Below are positions 1 to 5,904 of a stretch of DNA of 21,305 bases, in pieces. Origin of the DNA: an uncultured Balneolaceae bacterium (GTDB lineage: Bacteria; Bacteroidota; Rhodothermia; Balneolales; Balneolaceae); contig CALKWT010000088.1 of assembly GCA_938003885.1 (NCBI GenBank), forward strand, positions 1 through 21,305. Reading direction: 5' to 3'. Under the pieces are notes generated by a model that saw nothing but the letters and a program-made list of their open reading frames with translations, had not been told where the DNA came from and made no database searches. Every line of letters starts with the position of its first letter. Within the stretch, counting starts at the first letter, position 1. The position numbers and the translations under genes are program-made.

Positions 1-54
1 AGTCAAAATCGGATTTCCGATAAAGACTGCTTTCGGCTGCAAACGATAACTCAT
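1..54 (-). CDS. Possible N-terminus of a gene running off the left edge
   Basis: On the minus strand an ATG at 54-52 opens a frame that stays open to position 1 (18 codons, beginning MSYRLQPKAVF). Its composition looks protein-like, with a short hydrophobic-then-Gly/Asn stretch (VFIGNP). It lies downstream of the terminator of the OmpA-like gene, so it would need its own promoter, and the inverted-repeat element at 74-170 would sit in its upstream region. No product can be named from 18 residues. A plus-strand frame also runs in from the left edge to a stop at 55-57, so the assignment is uncertain. Confidence 0.25.
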   Translation of the reverse strand, partial: MSYRLQPKAVFIGNPILT

Positions 55-73
55 TAAATTCAATTTGTTGAAA

Positions 74-170
74 ATGTTACCCTCTAATATATTGGTTGCA
101 TATGCGAACTACAAAACTGTATCGCTCTTTTAATAATTATTTCATCCAATCGCTTCAGAGAGGGTAACAT
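74..170. repeat. 97-base element bounded by a perfect 12-bp inverted repeat
   Basis: ATGTTACCCTCT at 74-85 is exactly repeated in inverted orientation as AGAGGGTAACAT at 159-170, with 73 bases between. Inside this pair ATTGG (91-95) can pair with CCAAT (146-150), and the palindrome GCATATGC lies at 98-105, so the whole element could fold as one long interrupted stem if transcribed. No coding frame of note lies inside. It could be a structured leader for a gene starting at 54 on the minus strand, a small RNA, or a relic of a small inverted-repeat element. No flanking direct repeat was seen. The inverted repeat is certain; its role is unknown. Confidence 0.6.
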
Positions 171-198
171 CGGTATGAAGAGATACTAAAACTTTAAA

Positions 199-232
199 AA
201 TAAAGCGCATTTCTTTTCGAATGCGCTTTATT
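199..232 (-). terminator. Rho-independent terminator of the OmpA-like gene
   Basis: A perfect 12-bp stem (AATAAAGCGCAT at 199-210 with ATGCGCTTTATT at 221-232) closes a 10-base loop. Read on the minus strand the right-hand arm ends in TTT and is followed by TTT AAAG TTTT. It begins seven bases after the stop codon of the 239-778 gene. The A-rich flank on the other side means it could also work weakly in the plus direction. Confidence 0.85.
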
Positions 233-238
233 CCTGGT

Positions 239-778
239 TTATCTTCCTGTATTCAACGGATGAGATTCTGCACGCCTGTTCTTCTCGCATCCGGGGGTAT
301 CACTGTCCATCTCCATCTGAGAGCAAGGAACCGGAGCTTTACCCAATCCACGGGATTCAATTCTTGACTGTGCAATCCCGTTCTGTGTATAGAAATCTAC
401 AACTGAAGAAGCTCTTCTGAGGCTGAGTCTGAGGTTATATTGATCCCCACCCACATGGTCCGTATATGCATCTACCCGAACTCGTGTATCTGGATTTTCA
501 CGGAGCATCCTGACGTTTTCGGCAAGAAGTCTTGCAGCTGCGTCGTTGATATTATCTCTGTCAAACCCAAAGGTAATGGTATGCAGTTCTTCTACAAAAT
601 CGGACGTGTCACTTTCTGGTTCCGGCTCTTCAAAAGTTTCTCTTTCGAGCTGCTCACTGGGAGCTTCTGGTTCCGGCTCAGGTTCAACGATTTCTTCTGA
701 AGTTCTACACGAACTAAATAATATACCTGCGATAAGCAGTAGTAGTATAATTGGAGATTTATTCGCTGTAATAGTCAT
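239..778 (-). CDS. OmpA-domain (Pal-like) outer-membrane lipoprotein
   Basis: 179 residues. Residues 8-21 are a hydrophobic signal ending in a lipobox (L-F-S-S-C, Cys24), so the mature protein should be lipid-anchored. Residues 28-60 form a Pro/Glu-rich linker. Residues 65-172 are an OmpA C-terminal peptidoglycan-binding domain: ITFGFD strand, then VDAYTDHVGGDQYN, LSLRRASSVVDF and NRRAE, the family's usual landmarks. Such proteins bind the diaminopimelate of peptidoglycan and tether the outer membrane to the wall. Cys152 and Cys164 are 12 residues apart just before NRRAE, the same spacing and place as the Cys290-Cys302 disulfide of E. coli OmpA, so a disulfide is likely. The gene stands alone, with its own terminator (199-232) and a candidate promoter 17 bases upstream of the ATG. 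Whether it is the Pal of the Tol system cannot be told, as no tol genes are nearby. Confidence 0.9.
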   Translation of the reverse strand: MTITANKSPIILLLLIAGILFSSCRTSEEIVEPEPEPEAPSEQLERETFEEPEPESDTSDFVEELHTITFGFDRDNINDAAARLLAENVRMLRENPDTRVRVDAYTDHVGGDQYNLRLSLRRASSVVDFYTQNGIAQSRIESRGLGKAPVPCSQMEMDSDTPGCEKNRRAESHPLNTGR

Positions 779-794
779 AGAGCTTTTAATTTAG

Positions 795-824
795 GTTATA
801 ATAGTGAAGTGTGGAATATCTCAA
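795..824 (-). promoter_or_regulatory. Candidate sigma70-like promoter of the OmpA-like gene
   Basis: Read on the minus strand: TTGAGA (824-819), an 18-base spacer, TATAAC (800-795). Each hexamer matches the TTGACA/TATAAT consensus at five of six positions. The -10 ends 16 bases before the ATG, which would leave a leader of only about 10 bases. The gene has no evident Shine-Dalgarno sequence, consistent with a short leader. Pattern match only. Confidence 0.35.
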
Positions 825-926
825 GTGCAGTGCTTATTTGCAATACATAACATGGTTTACAACACTTTTTTTTATAAAAGGTGCAAATAGCGCAACTTCA
901 GATCGTTAATCGGGTTTTAAATGATG

Positions 927-2831
927 CTAAAGGGTATAACGCTCTAGTCCACGCTCCAGAAATTGCTCAAAATCGCCAGCACTGGTGTATCCGATGAGCT
1001 GGTCCAGTATTTGTCCGGTTTCGGGATTCAGAATTACATAGGTGGGCAAGGCCAGAGTTCCGGTAAGCTCAAATTGAAAGGCCTGGTTTTCATCAGCGCG
1101 GGTTCCTCCGTCGGTATAGAGCTTCACTTTCTCCATCAAAGCGAATCTTTCACGGATATTCGGCTGAATAAAAACTGTGCTTTCCATCGCACGGCAGTTG
1201 GTACAGGTGTACCCAGTGAAATCAATAAATAGCGGAACACCCTTCTCCGATGCCTGAGTTAGTGAGAGTTCATAATCCTGAGACCACTCCCCCTCCGCTT
1301 CGCCGGCTCCCCCACCCGATACCGTAGTGGTAATACCGATATCTGTGGGTTGTCTGACCGGCAGCCATGCGTCCCAGATCCCCAGGCTGGACCCCATCAG
1401 GCCAGGCATCAGATAAAAACTAAAGAGCAGAAAAGGCATAGCAAGAAAAACCCGGCCGGCAGAGATCGAATCTGGTTTTTTCTCCCCATAAAGAGAGAAA
1501 ACTCCCAGCATAAAAAGTCCAGCCAGAAAGAAGAGTGTGATCCAGAGCGCTATACCGAATGGTCTTGAAATGAGACCCAAACCCCAAACGATATCTGCAT
1601 TTGAGATAAACTTGACCGAAGCAGCCAATATTATAAACCCAAGAATGACTTTGATCACATTCATCCACGATCCACTTTTTGGGAGAGACTCAAGATATCC
1701 CGGGAACATGGCAAAGAGAATAAAGGGGCTTGCAAAAGCCGTGGAAAAACCGAGCATACCCAGTATAGGATAGAACCACTCCCCGCCTGTAGTGGCTGCA
1801 AGTATGGCTCCAACAAACGGTGCCGTACAGGAAAAAGAGACCGCACTGATGGTGAAACCCATAAAAAGGGTTCCTGTCAATCCGCTTCCCTCATTACTTT
1901 TTTTATTGAGCCAGTTGGTCAGTTTATAGGGAAGCCTCAGTTCAAAGACACCGAGCAGACTCACTCCGAATATAATAAAGAGGATTCCAATCAATAGATT
2001 GACTACCGGGTTTGATGCAAATTTGCTGACTCCTGCCACACCCAGGATCAGTGCCAGCAGGGCTCCAATGGCAGTAAAAATCAGAATAATGGAAAGACCG
2101 AAAAGAAATGCGTTGCCCCAGCTGGTTTTACGGCCACCCTCTCCCTGATTGGAGAAATAGGAGACCACCAGAGGAATCAGAGGAAAGACACAGGGCGTCA
2201 ACAGGGCAGCCAACCCTGCTGATATTGCCAGCCACATAAATCCCCAGATCGAATCGGCTGAAACATCGGAGCTGCTGGTAAGCTCAAAGGTTTCTGCCTG
2301 TTCCACTGTGGCACCCGAGTCGGAAAAGTCGGTGAATGGCTGATCGGCGACCCCGACGATATCAATATCTGCGACGATCTCTTTTGTTTTGGGTGGCAGA
2401 CACGATCTGTCATCACACACCTGATAAAGAACTTCAAGCAGAATCTGTTCCCGTCCCTGCAGTTCCTCATGGAATGCGACTGGAATCGTAAAAAAGGCCT
2501 CACCAGAATGCCACCCAAGCTCTGCATTAAAGTTCGGGTCCAGTTCGATGGATGCGGGTGATTCGGTAACTGCTCCGGCGACAGCCATATCGCCTCTGCC
2601 GGAAGTAAATTTGGTGGGGTAAGGGCCTGCATCGGGATCATTCAGCACAGAATAGAGATTCCACTCCCCTTCTATCGTCGCTTTGACCACTACCTCAAAC
2701 ACCTCTCCTGCCTTCACTTCTGATGGAGTTTCGGTAATGGTGTACTCCACCGGATCGAGCAGCTGGGCCATTAATAAAAAAGGGGATAACACGATGAGTG
2801 CTATCCCCAGGAATGAAGCTTTAATTCTCAT
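927..2831 (-). CDS. dsbD: Thiol:disulfide interchange protein DsbD
   Basis: 634 residues, close to full-length family size. It carries electrons from cytoplasmic thioredoxin across the inner membrane to periplasmic thiol proteins and cytochrome c maturation. Residues 1-22 are a signal peptide. An N-terminal immunoglobulin-like domain (about 25-160) carries the redox pair Cys139/Cys144 (C-DDRS-C). The membrane domain (about 193-480) holds Cys214 in TPCVFPLIP and Cys335 in FSCTAPFVG. A C-terminal thioredoxin-like domain (about 510-634) has Cys543-T-N-Cys546 and the cis-proline region LALPT (Pro596). CTNC replaces the CVAC of E. coli. All six expected cysteines are present, so it should be functional. 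It starts 29 bases after rplI with no terminator between, so it may be read from the ribosomal-protein promoter. The neighbouring OmpA-like protein with a Cys pair is a conceivable but unproven client. Confidence 0.96.
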   Translation of the reverse strand: MRIKASFLGIALIVLSPFLLMAQLLDPVEYTITETPSEVKAGEVFEVVVKATIEGEWNLYSVLNDPDAGPYPTKFTSGRGDMAVAGAVTESPASIELDPNFNAELGWHSGEAFFTIPVAFHEELQGREQILLEVLYQVCDDRSCLPPKTKEIVADIDIVGVADQPFTDFSDSGATVEQAETFELTSSSDVSADSIWGFMWLAISAGLAALLTPCVFPLIPLVVSYFSNQGEGGRKTSWGNAFLFGLSIILIFTAIGALLALILGVAGVSKFASNPVVNLLIGILFIIFGVSLLGVFELRLPYKLTNWLNKKSNEGSGLTGTLFMGFTISAVSFSCTAPFVGAILAATTGGEWFYPILGMLGFSTAFASPFILFAMFPGYLESLPKSGSWMNVIKVILGFIILAASVKFISNADIVWGLGLISRPFGIALWITLFFLAGLFMLGVFSLYGEKKPDSISAGRVFLAMPFLLFSFYLMPGLMGSSLGIWDAWLPVRQPTDIGITTTVSGGGAGEAEGEWSQDYELSLTQASEKGVPLFIDFTGYTCTNCRAMESTVFIQPNIRERFALMEKVKLYTDGGTRADENQAFQFELTGTLALPTYVILNPETGQILDQLIGYTSAGDFEQFLERGLERYTL

Positions 2832-2860
2832 ATGAAAATTTGTTGTCCATTATACTGAAT

Positions 2861-3313
2861 TTAAGCCTGATCCTCTTTTACCACCCATATTTTAACCTGT
2901 GGTTTCAGATCTGCAGGCAGATCTACAGTTGCAGTGAATTCACCCAGAGTTCTAATCTCCTGGTCTACGCTAATTTTACGTCTGTCAATGATAAAACCCC
3001 GCTCTTCAAGTGCTTCTGCAACCTGAATATTGGTCACTGTACCGTGAATTTTATCATCTTCACCCACTGTGACAGGAATCGTAACTGAAGTAGTAGAGAG
3101 CTGGTCTGCAAGTTCTTTCGCGGCCTCAACACTTAAATCTGCCATCAGTTCTGCCTGTCTCTTCACATGATGGTAGTGACGAATGACTCCTTCCGTAGCT
3201 ACGACAGCTAGATTTTGAGGAATCAGATAGTTTCTGCCATAACCGGGTTTTACATCTACCACCTCACCGGCAGATCCCAACTTTTCAACATCTTGTTGCA
3301 ATAATACTTTCAT
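2861..3313 (-). CDS. rplI: 50S ribosomal protein L9
   Basis: 150 residues, normal length for L9. The N-terminal rRNA-binding domain is typical (MKVLLQQDVEKLG, then GRNYLIPQ), followed by the long connecting helix and the C-terminal domain (KIHGTVTN, PADLKPQVKIWV). L9 binds 23S rRNA near the L1 stalk and helps limit frameshifting. I chose the ATG at 3313-3311, because L9 proteins begin MKV and it follows a GAGGTGA Shine-Dalgarno by 5 bases. A GTG nine bases further upstream lies inside that Shine-Dalgarno and is unlikely to be used. The gene follows rpsR, whose stop codon overlaps its ribosome-binding site, so translation of the two is probably coupled. Confidence 0.97.
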   Translation of the reverse strand: MKVLLQQDVEKLGSAGEVVDVKPGYGRNYLIPQNLAVVATEGVIRHYHHVKRQAELMADLSVEAAKELADQLSTTSVTIPVTVGEDDKIHGTVTNIQVAEALEERGFIIDRRKISVDQEIRTLGEFTATVDLPADLKPQVKIWVVKEDQA

Positions 3314-3318
3314 AAAGA

Positions 3319-3325
3319 TCACCTC
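3319..3325 (-). promoter_or_regulatory. rplI ribosome-binding site overlapping the rpsR stop codon
   Basis: GAGGTGA on the minus strand lies 5 bases before the rplI ATG. Its last three bases (TGA) are the stop codon of rpsR. A ribosome ending rpsR would therefore sit on the rplI site, a classical arrangement for translational coupling. The site decides the rplI start in favour of the ATG at 3313. Confidence 0.85.
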
Positions 3326-3570
3326 ATATTTTCATTTACGTAGGGAATCAGAGCCAGAAAGCGTGCACGCTTTACCGCAGTTGTCAGCTGACGCTGATGC
3401 CTTGCGCTGGTCCCTGTAACTCGTCTTGGAAGGATCTTGCCCTGATCATTCAGAAACTTTTCGAGAATATCTGTCTGCTTATAATCAATATATTCGATAC
3501 CCGCTTTTGTAAATTTGCAATCCTTACTTTTTAAATGGCCTTTTTTCGGATGCGATGGATTGTTAATCAT
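3319..3570 (-). CDS. rpsR: 30S ribosomal protein S18
   Basis: 83 residues, typical for S18. The core is clear: IDYKQTDILEKFLNDQGKILPRRVTGTSARHQRQL, split here as the IDYKQTD strand and the ILPRR-TG-hydroxyl-RHQRQL basic segment, then VKRARFLALIPY. S18 pairs with S6 on the platform of the small subunit. The N-terminal 20 residues are Lys-rich and carry one Cys (Cys18), so no zinc-ribbon variant is indicated. The gene starts 2 bases after the rpsF stop codon and its Shine-Dalgarno lies within the rpsF coding end. No ssb gene lies between rpsF and rpsR, unlike the Firmicutes order. Confidence 0.97.
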   Translation of the reverse strand: MINNPSHPKKGHLKSKDCKFTKAGIEYIDYKQTDILEKFLNDQGKILPRRVTGTSARHQRQLTTAVKRARFLALIPYVNENMR

Positions 3571-3572
3571 AA

Positions 3573-3947
3573 TTAATTATCCTCCTCAACAGTTTCTTCT
3601 TCATCTAAGATGGTCGGTGCTTCTCCCTTCTTACGTAATTCATAGTAGCGTTTCATTTTGGCATCATACTTGAGAGTGATGTATCTCAGAATGTCATCAT
3701 GAAAACGCATGTTTCTTTCTATAGGCTCAATGGAATCACCGGAGATATTAAAATACATATTCACGTAGTAGCCATTTCCTTTCTTGTCGATCTCATAGGC
3801 GAATTTTCGAATTCCCCACTCATCCACTTCGACAATTTCTCCGCCATTGTCGGTCACAAGTTTATTTACAAACTCTACCATTTCTGAAAACCTCTCCTCT
3901 TCGAGGACCGGATTCAGAATGTAGGTCATTTCATAAAAATTAGTCAT
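3573..3947 (-). CDS. rpsF: 30S ribosomal protein S6
   Basis: 124 residues, the usual S6 fold length with a short acidic tail. Recognisable parts are the first strand MTNFYEMTYILNP, the WGIRKFAYEI strand, the GYYVNMYFNI strand and the segment IERNMRFHDDILRYI. S6 binds 16S rRNA together with S18. The C-terminal tail (EEETVEEDN) is acidic, and its last codons form the GAGGAGG Shine-Dalgarno of rpsR. First gene of the rpsF-rpsR-rplI(-dsbD) run. A candidate promoter (4025-4053) and two leader hairpins (3970-4014) lie upstream. The ATG has no strong Shine-Dalgarno. Confidence 0.97.
   Translation of the reverse strand: MTNFYEMTYILNPVLEEERFSEMVEFVNKLVTDNGGEIVEVDEWGIRKFAYEIDKKGNGYYVNMYFNISGDSIEPIERNMRFHDDILRYITLKYDAKMKRYYELRKKGEAPTILDEEETVEEDN
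3581..3587 (-). promoter_or_regulatory. rpsR ribosome-binding site inside the rpsF C-terminal codons
   Basis: GAGGAGG on the minus strand, 10 bases before the rpsR ATG. It is formed by the codons for Glu-Glu-Asp near the end of rpsF, so the acidic tail of S6 doubles as the initiation signal for S18. Confidence 0.75.
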
Positions 3948-3969
3948 TCTATCTTATTGTTTCTTTGGT

Positions 3970-4014
3970 TGTTTTCCTTGATTGGAAACAGTCATCACCT
4001 TTAGCAGTGATAAC
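3970..4014 (-). promoter_or_regulatory. Two hairpins in the rpsF leader
   Basis: On the minus strand GTTATCAC (4014-4007) pairs with GTGATGAC (3998-3991) over 8 bp with one G-U and an 8-base loop. Just downstream TGTTTCC pairs with GGAAAACA (3990-3970) with one bulged A. They occupy most of the leader between the candidate promoter and the ATG, where S6:S18 autoregulation usually acts. The CCG bulge described for the widespread S6:S18 leader motif was not found, so a regulatory role is inference. Confidence 0.35.
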
Positions 4015-4024
4015 AGAGCTACGT

Positions 4025-4053
4025 AAGATATGCAGATCTACGCTCTTTAACAA
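4025..4053 (-). promoter_or_regulatory. Candidate promoter of the rpsF operon
   Basis: Minus strand: TTGTTA (4053-4048), 17-base spacer, TATCTT (4030-4025). Each hexamer matches the sigma70 consensus at four of six positions with ideal spacing. Transcription would start near 4017, just before the first leader hairpin. TATCTTAC is only a partial match to the Bacteroidota TANNTTTG element. Confidence 0.4.
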
Positions 4054-4080
4054 GATAGGGACATTAAATCTATCTCTATG

Positions 4081-4101
4081 AAAAGGGGCATTCTCAGCCC
4101 C
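4081..4101 (-). terminator. Terminator of the nuoL-M-pcd-N operon
   Basis: On the minus strand GGGGC (4101-4097), a 7-base loop, GCCCC (4089-4085), then TTTTC. The hairpin begins 9 bases after the nuoN stop codon (extra G residues precede the stem). Short GC-rich stem with a short T run: a modest intrinsic terminator, correctly placed between nuoN and the rpsF promoter. Confidence 0.7.
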
Positions 4102-4109
4102 CCTATTTG

Positions 4110-5552
4110 TTACACACCAGAATAGTAAGAAGTGATCAACTCCATCAGGCCATTAAATGGAAGAATGGGTTCGACACCGTAATAGACCGTCAGGATTGCC
4201 AGCAATACAATGGTAATTTTAAAAAGGGCGCCGGGTGTGAAAAGAGTGTACTCCTTGTGTGCTTCCTTGAAATAGAGATAGACCATCACCCGAAGGTAGT
4301 AATAGACACTGGCAGCACTCGCAAGTACCCCGACAATAACAAGGGGAATCAATCCTGCCTGAACGGCAGCTGCGAAGACATAATATTTACCAAAAAATCC
4401 AATCATGGGTGGAATTCCTGCAAGTGAAAAGAGAAAAACCGAGAGGGCTACACCCATTGCCGGCATCTTAAACCCAAGTCCGGCATAGCTCTCGATTCGA
4501 GTAAAATCGTGTCCATGGTTTCTTTCATAGTAGGCTACCACACCGAAAGCACCGACATTCATTATTGTATAGGCAAACAGATAGTAGAGAACACCGCTGT
4601 ACCCCGCTACCGAACCGGCCGCAATCCCTACCAGAAGATACCCTGCATGTGCGATGCTCGAGTAGGCCAACATTCTCTTTACATTATCCTGAGCCAGAGC
4701 GATAAGATTACCGGCAATCATCGTAATGACGGCTATGACCTGAATGGCATTGGTCCAAATCTCCAGATCAACAAGCGGAAGCATTCTGCTCACTACGAAG
4801 ATGAAAGCGACAAAAGTGGCTGATTTTGATGCGGTCGCCATATAGGCCGTGAGAGGAGTAGGCGTGCCTTCATAGACGTCAGGAGTCCACATATGGAAAG
4901 GCACCGCCGCAATTTTAAAGAAGATCCCAATAAGCAAAAGAGCCGTGCCGGCAAGAAAAAGCGGGGTAGGTTCAGCAACGGCTGCAATCTCAGGCAGATT
5001 CATCTGTCCGGTGGCACCATAGATCAGTGCAATTCCATAGAGAAGAAATCCTGTAGAGAACGCCCCGAGAAGAAAATACTTCAGAGCCGCTTCGGCACCA
5101 AACTTTTCATTCTTGAAGAGGCCCGCCATCACATAGAGACAGATCGACATGGTCTCCAGGCTGATAAACAGCGTGATAAGGTCATTGGATGCGGTAAGCC
5201 CCAGCATCCCTACTGTACCAAACATAATCATTCCATACACATCTGCACTATGAAGATCTGCGTTTTTAAAATAACCCTTTCCGATCAGAAGGCTGAAGAG
5301 CGTTCCAAGTAACACCACGAAAGCACCAAATGCACTGACCCCACCGTAGGCAATCATTCCGGAGAATGAGATTCCCGTCTCACCAAACAGCGCCTGTAGT
5401 GCAACAACGGATGCAATAGCCGTACCTGTGAGGACAGTGTAGTAGGCCGTATCAGCACTCTTTTTAAATGCAGACAGCAGAATAACAATCAACCCTGTTA
5501 CCGCTACAATGATTCCGGGCAGGAAAGTTAGAATATCTTGTAAATAATTCAT
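4110..5552 (-). CDS. nuoN: NADH-quinone oxidoreductase subunit N
   Basis: 480 residues, about 14 membrane segments, normal for NuoN. It is one of the three antiporter-like subunits of the complex I membrane arm and takes part in proton translocation. Key charged residues are present: Glu133 in the TM5 segment (LFISLETMS), Lys213 in TM7 (FFKIAAVPFHMWTPD), Lys243 in TM8 (TASKSATF) and Lys389 in TM12 (IGFFGKYYVF). The loop motif DNVKRMLAYSSIAHAGYLL is typical of N rather than L or M, as is PFHMWTPDVYEG. It is the last gene of the operon, 56 bases after the pterin dehydratase gene, and is followed by a terminator. Confidence 0.96.
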   Translation of the reverse strand: MNYLQDILTFLPGIIVAVTGLIVILLSAFKKSADTAYYTVLTGTAIASVVALQALFGETGISFSGMIAYGGVSAFGAFVVLLGTLFSLLIGKGYFKNADLHSADVYGMIMFGTVGMLGLTASNDLITLFISLETMSICLYVMAGLFKNEKFGAEAALKYFLLGAFSTGFLLYGIALIYGATGQMNLPEIAAVAEPTPLFLAGTALLLIGIFFKIAAVPFHMWTPDVYEGTPTPLTAYMATASKSATFVAFIFVVSRMLPLVDLEIWTNAIQVIAVITMIAGNLIALAQDNVKRMLAYSSIAHAGYLLVGIAAGSVAGYSGVLYYLFAYTIMNVGAFGVVAYYERNHGHDFTRIESYAGLGFKMPAMGVALSVFLFSLAGIPPMIGFFGKYYVFAAAVQAGLIPLVIVGVLASAASVYYYLRVMVYLYFKEAHKEYTLFTPGALFKITIVLLAILTVYYGVEPILPFNGLMELITSYYSGV

Positions 5553-5608
5553 TTGTTAATACGTATAAAATCTGTGTAGGTCATCGGTTATTGGTATTGC
5601 AGGCACGC

Positions 5609-5890
5609 TCAGCGTACCCCATCTATTGCTTTCGCAAGATTAAAATCCTTTTCGGTCACTTTGCCACCGGCATCATGTGTTACCAGCCTGACCTGAACCT
5701 TGTTGTATACATTAAACAGTTCAGGATGATGGCCCTGGAGTTCAGATTCAAGCCCCACTTTCACAATGAATGCAAGAGCATCTTTAAAGGAGTCGAATGT
5801 AAAATCCTTCGCCAGCTTTCCATCCCGGATACTCCAGCCGGAAAGCAGATTCAGCTGATCATGGATCTCCTTATCTGATAACTTATTCAT
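5609..5890 (-). CDS. phhB: Pterin-4a-carbinolamine dehydratase
   Basis: 93 residues, full family length. The enzyme dehydrates 4a-hydroxytetrahydropterin during recycling of the cofactor of aromatic amino acid hydroxylases; homologues in complex with other partners act as DCoH. The active-site signature is intact: Glu50-x3-His54-His55-Pro56-x5-Tyr62-x9-His72-x9-Asp82. It lies between nuoM (14 bases upstream) and nuoN (56 bases downstream) on the same strand, so it is co-transcribed with complex I genes. A pcd homologue among complex I genes was reported for Rhodothermus marinus (from memory), which supports both the placement and the lineage. No aromatic amino acid hydroxylase is in the window, so the role in this operon is open. 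No membrane segment or signal peptide. Confidence 0.93.
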   Translation of the reverse strand: MNKLSDKEIHDQLNLLSGWSIRDGKLAKDFTFDSFKDALAFIVKVGLESELQGHHPELFNVYNKVQVRLVTHDAGGKVTEKDFNLAKAIDGVR

Positions 5891-5904
5891 TGTGTAGAGT
5901 CACT

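Noticed and set aside
1..57. Plus-strand frame entering from the left edge and stopping at 55-57
   Set aside because: Only 18 codons, with an unremarkable composition; the minus-strand start at 54 looks more protein-like.
3948..4020. Known S6:S18-binding leader motif before rpsF
   Set aside because: Hairpins exist, but the characteristic CCG bulge was not found, so the named motif is not claimed.
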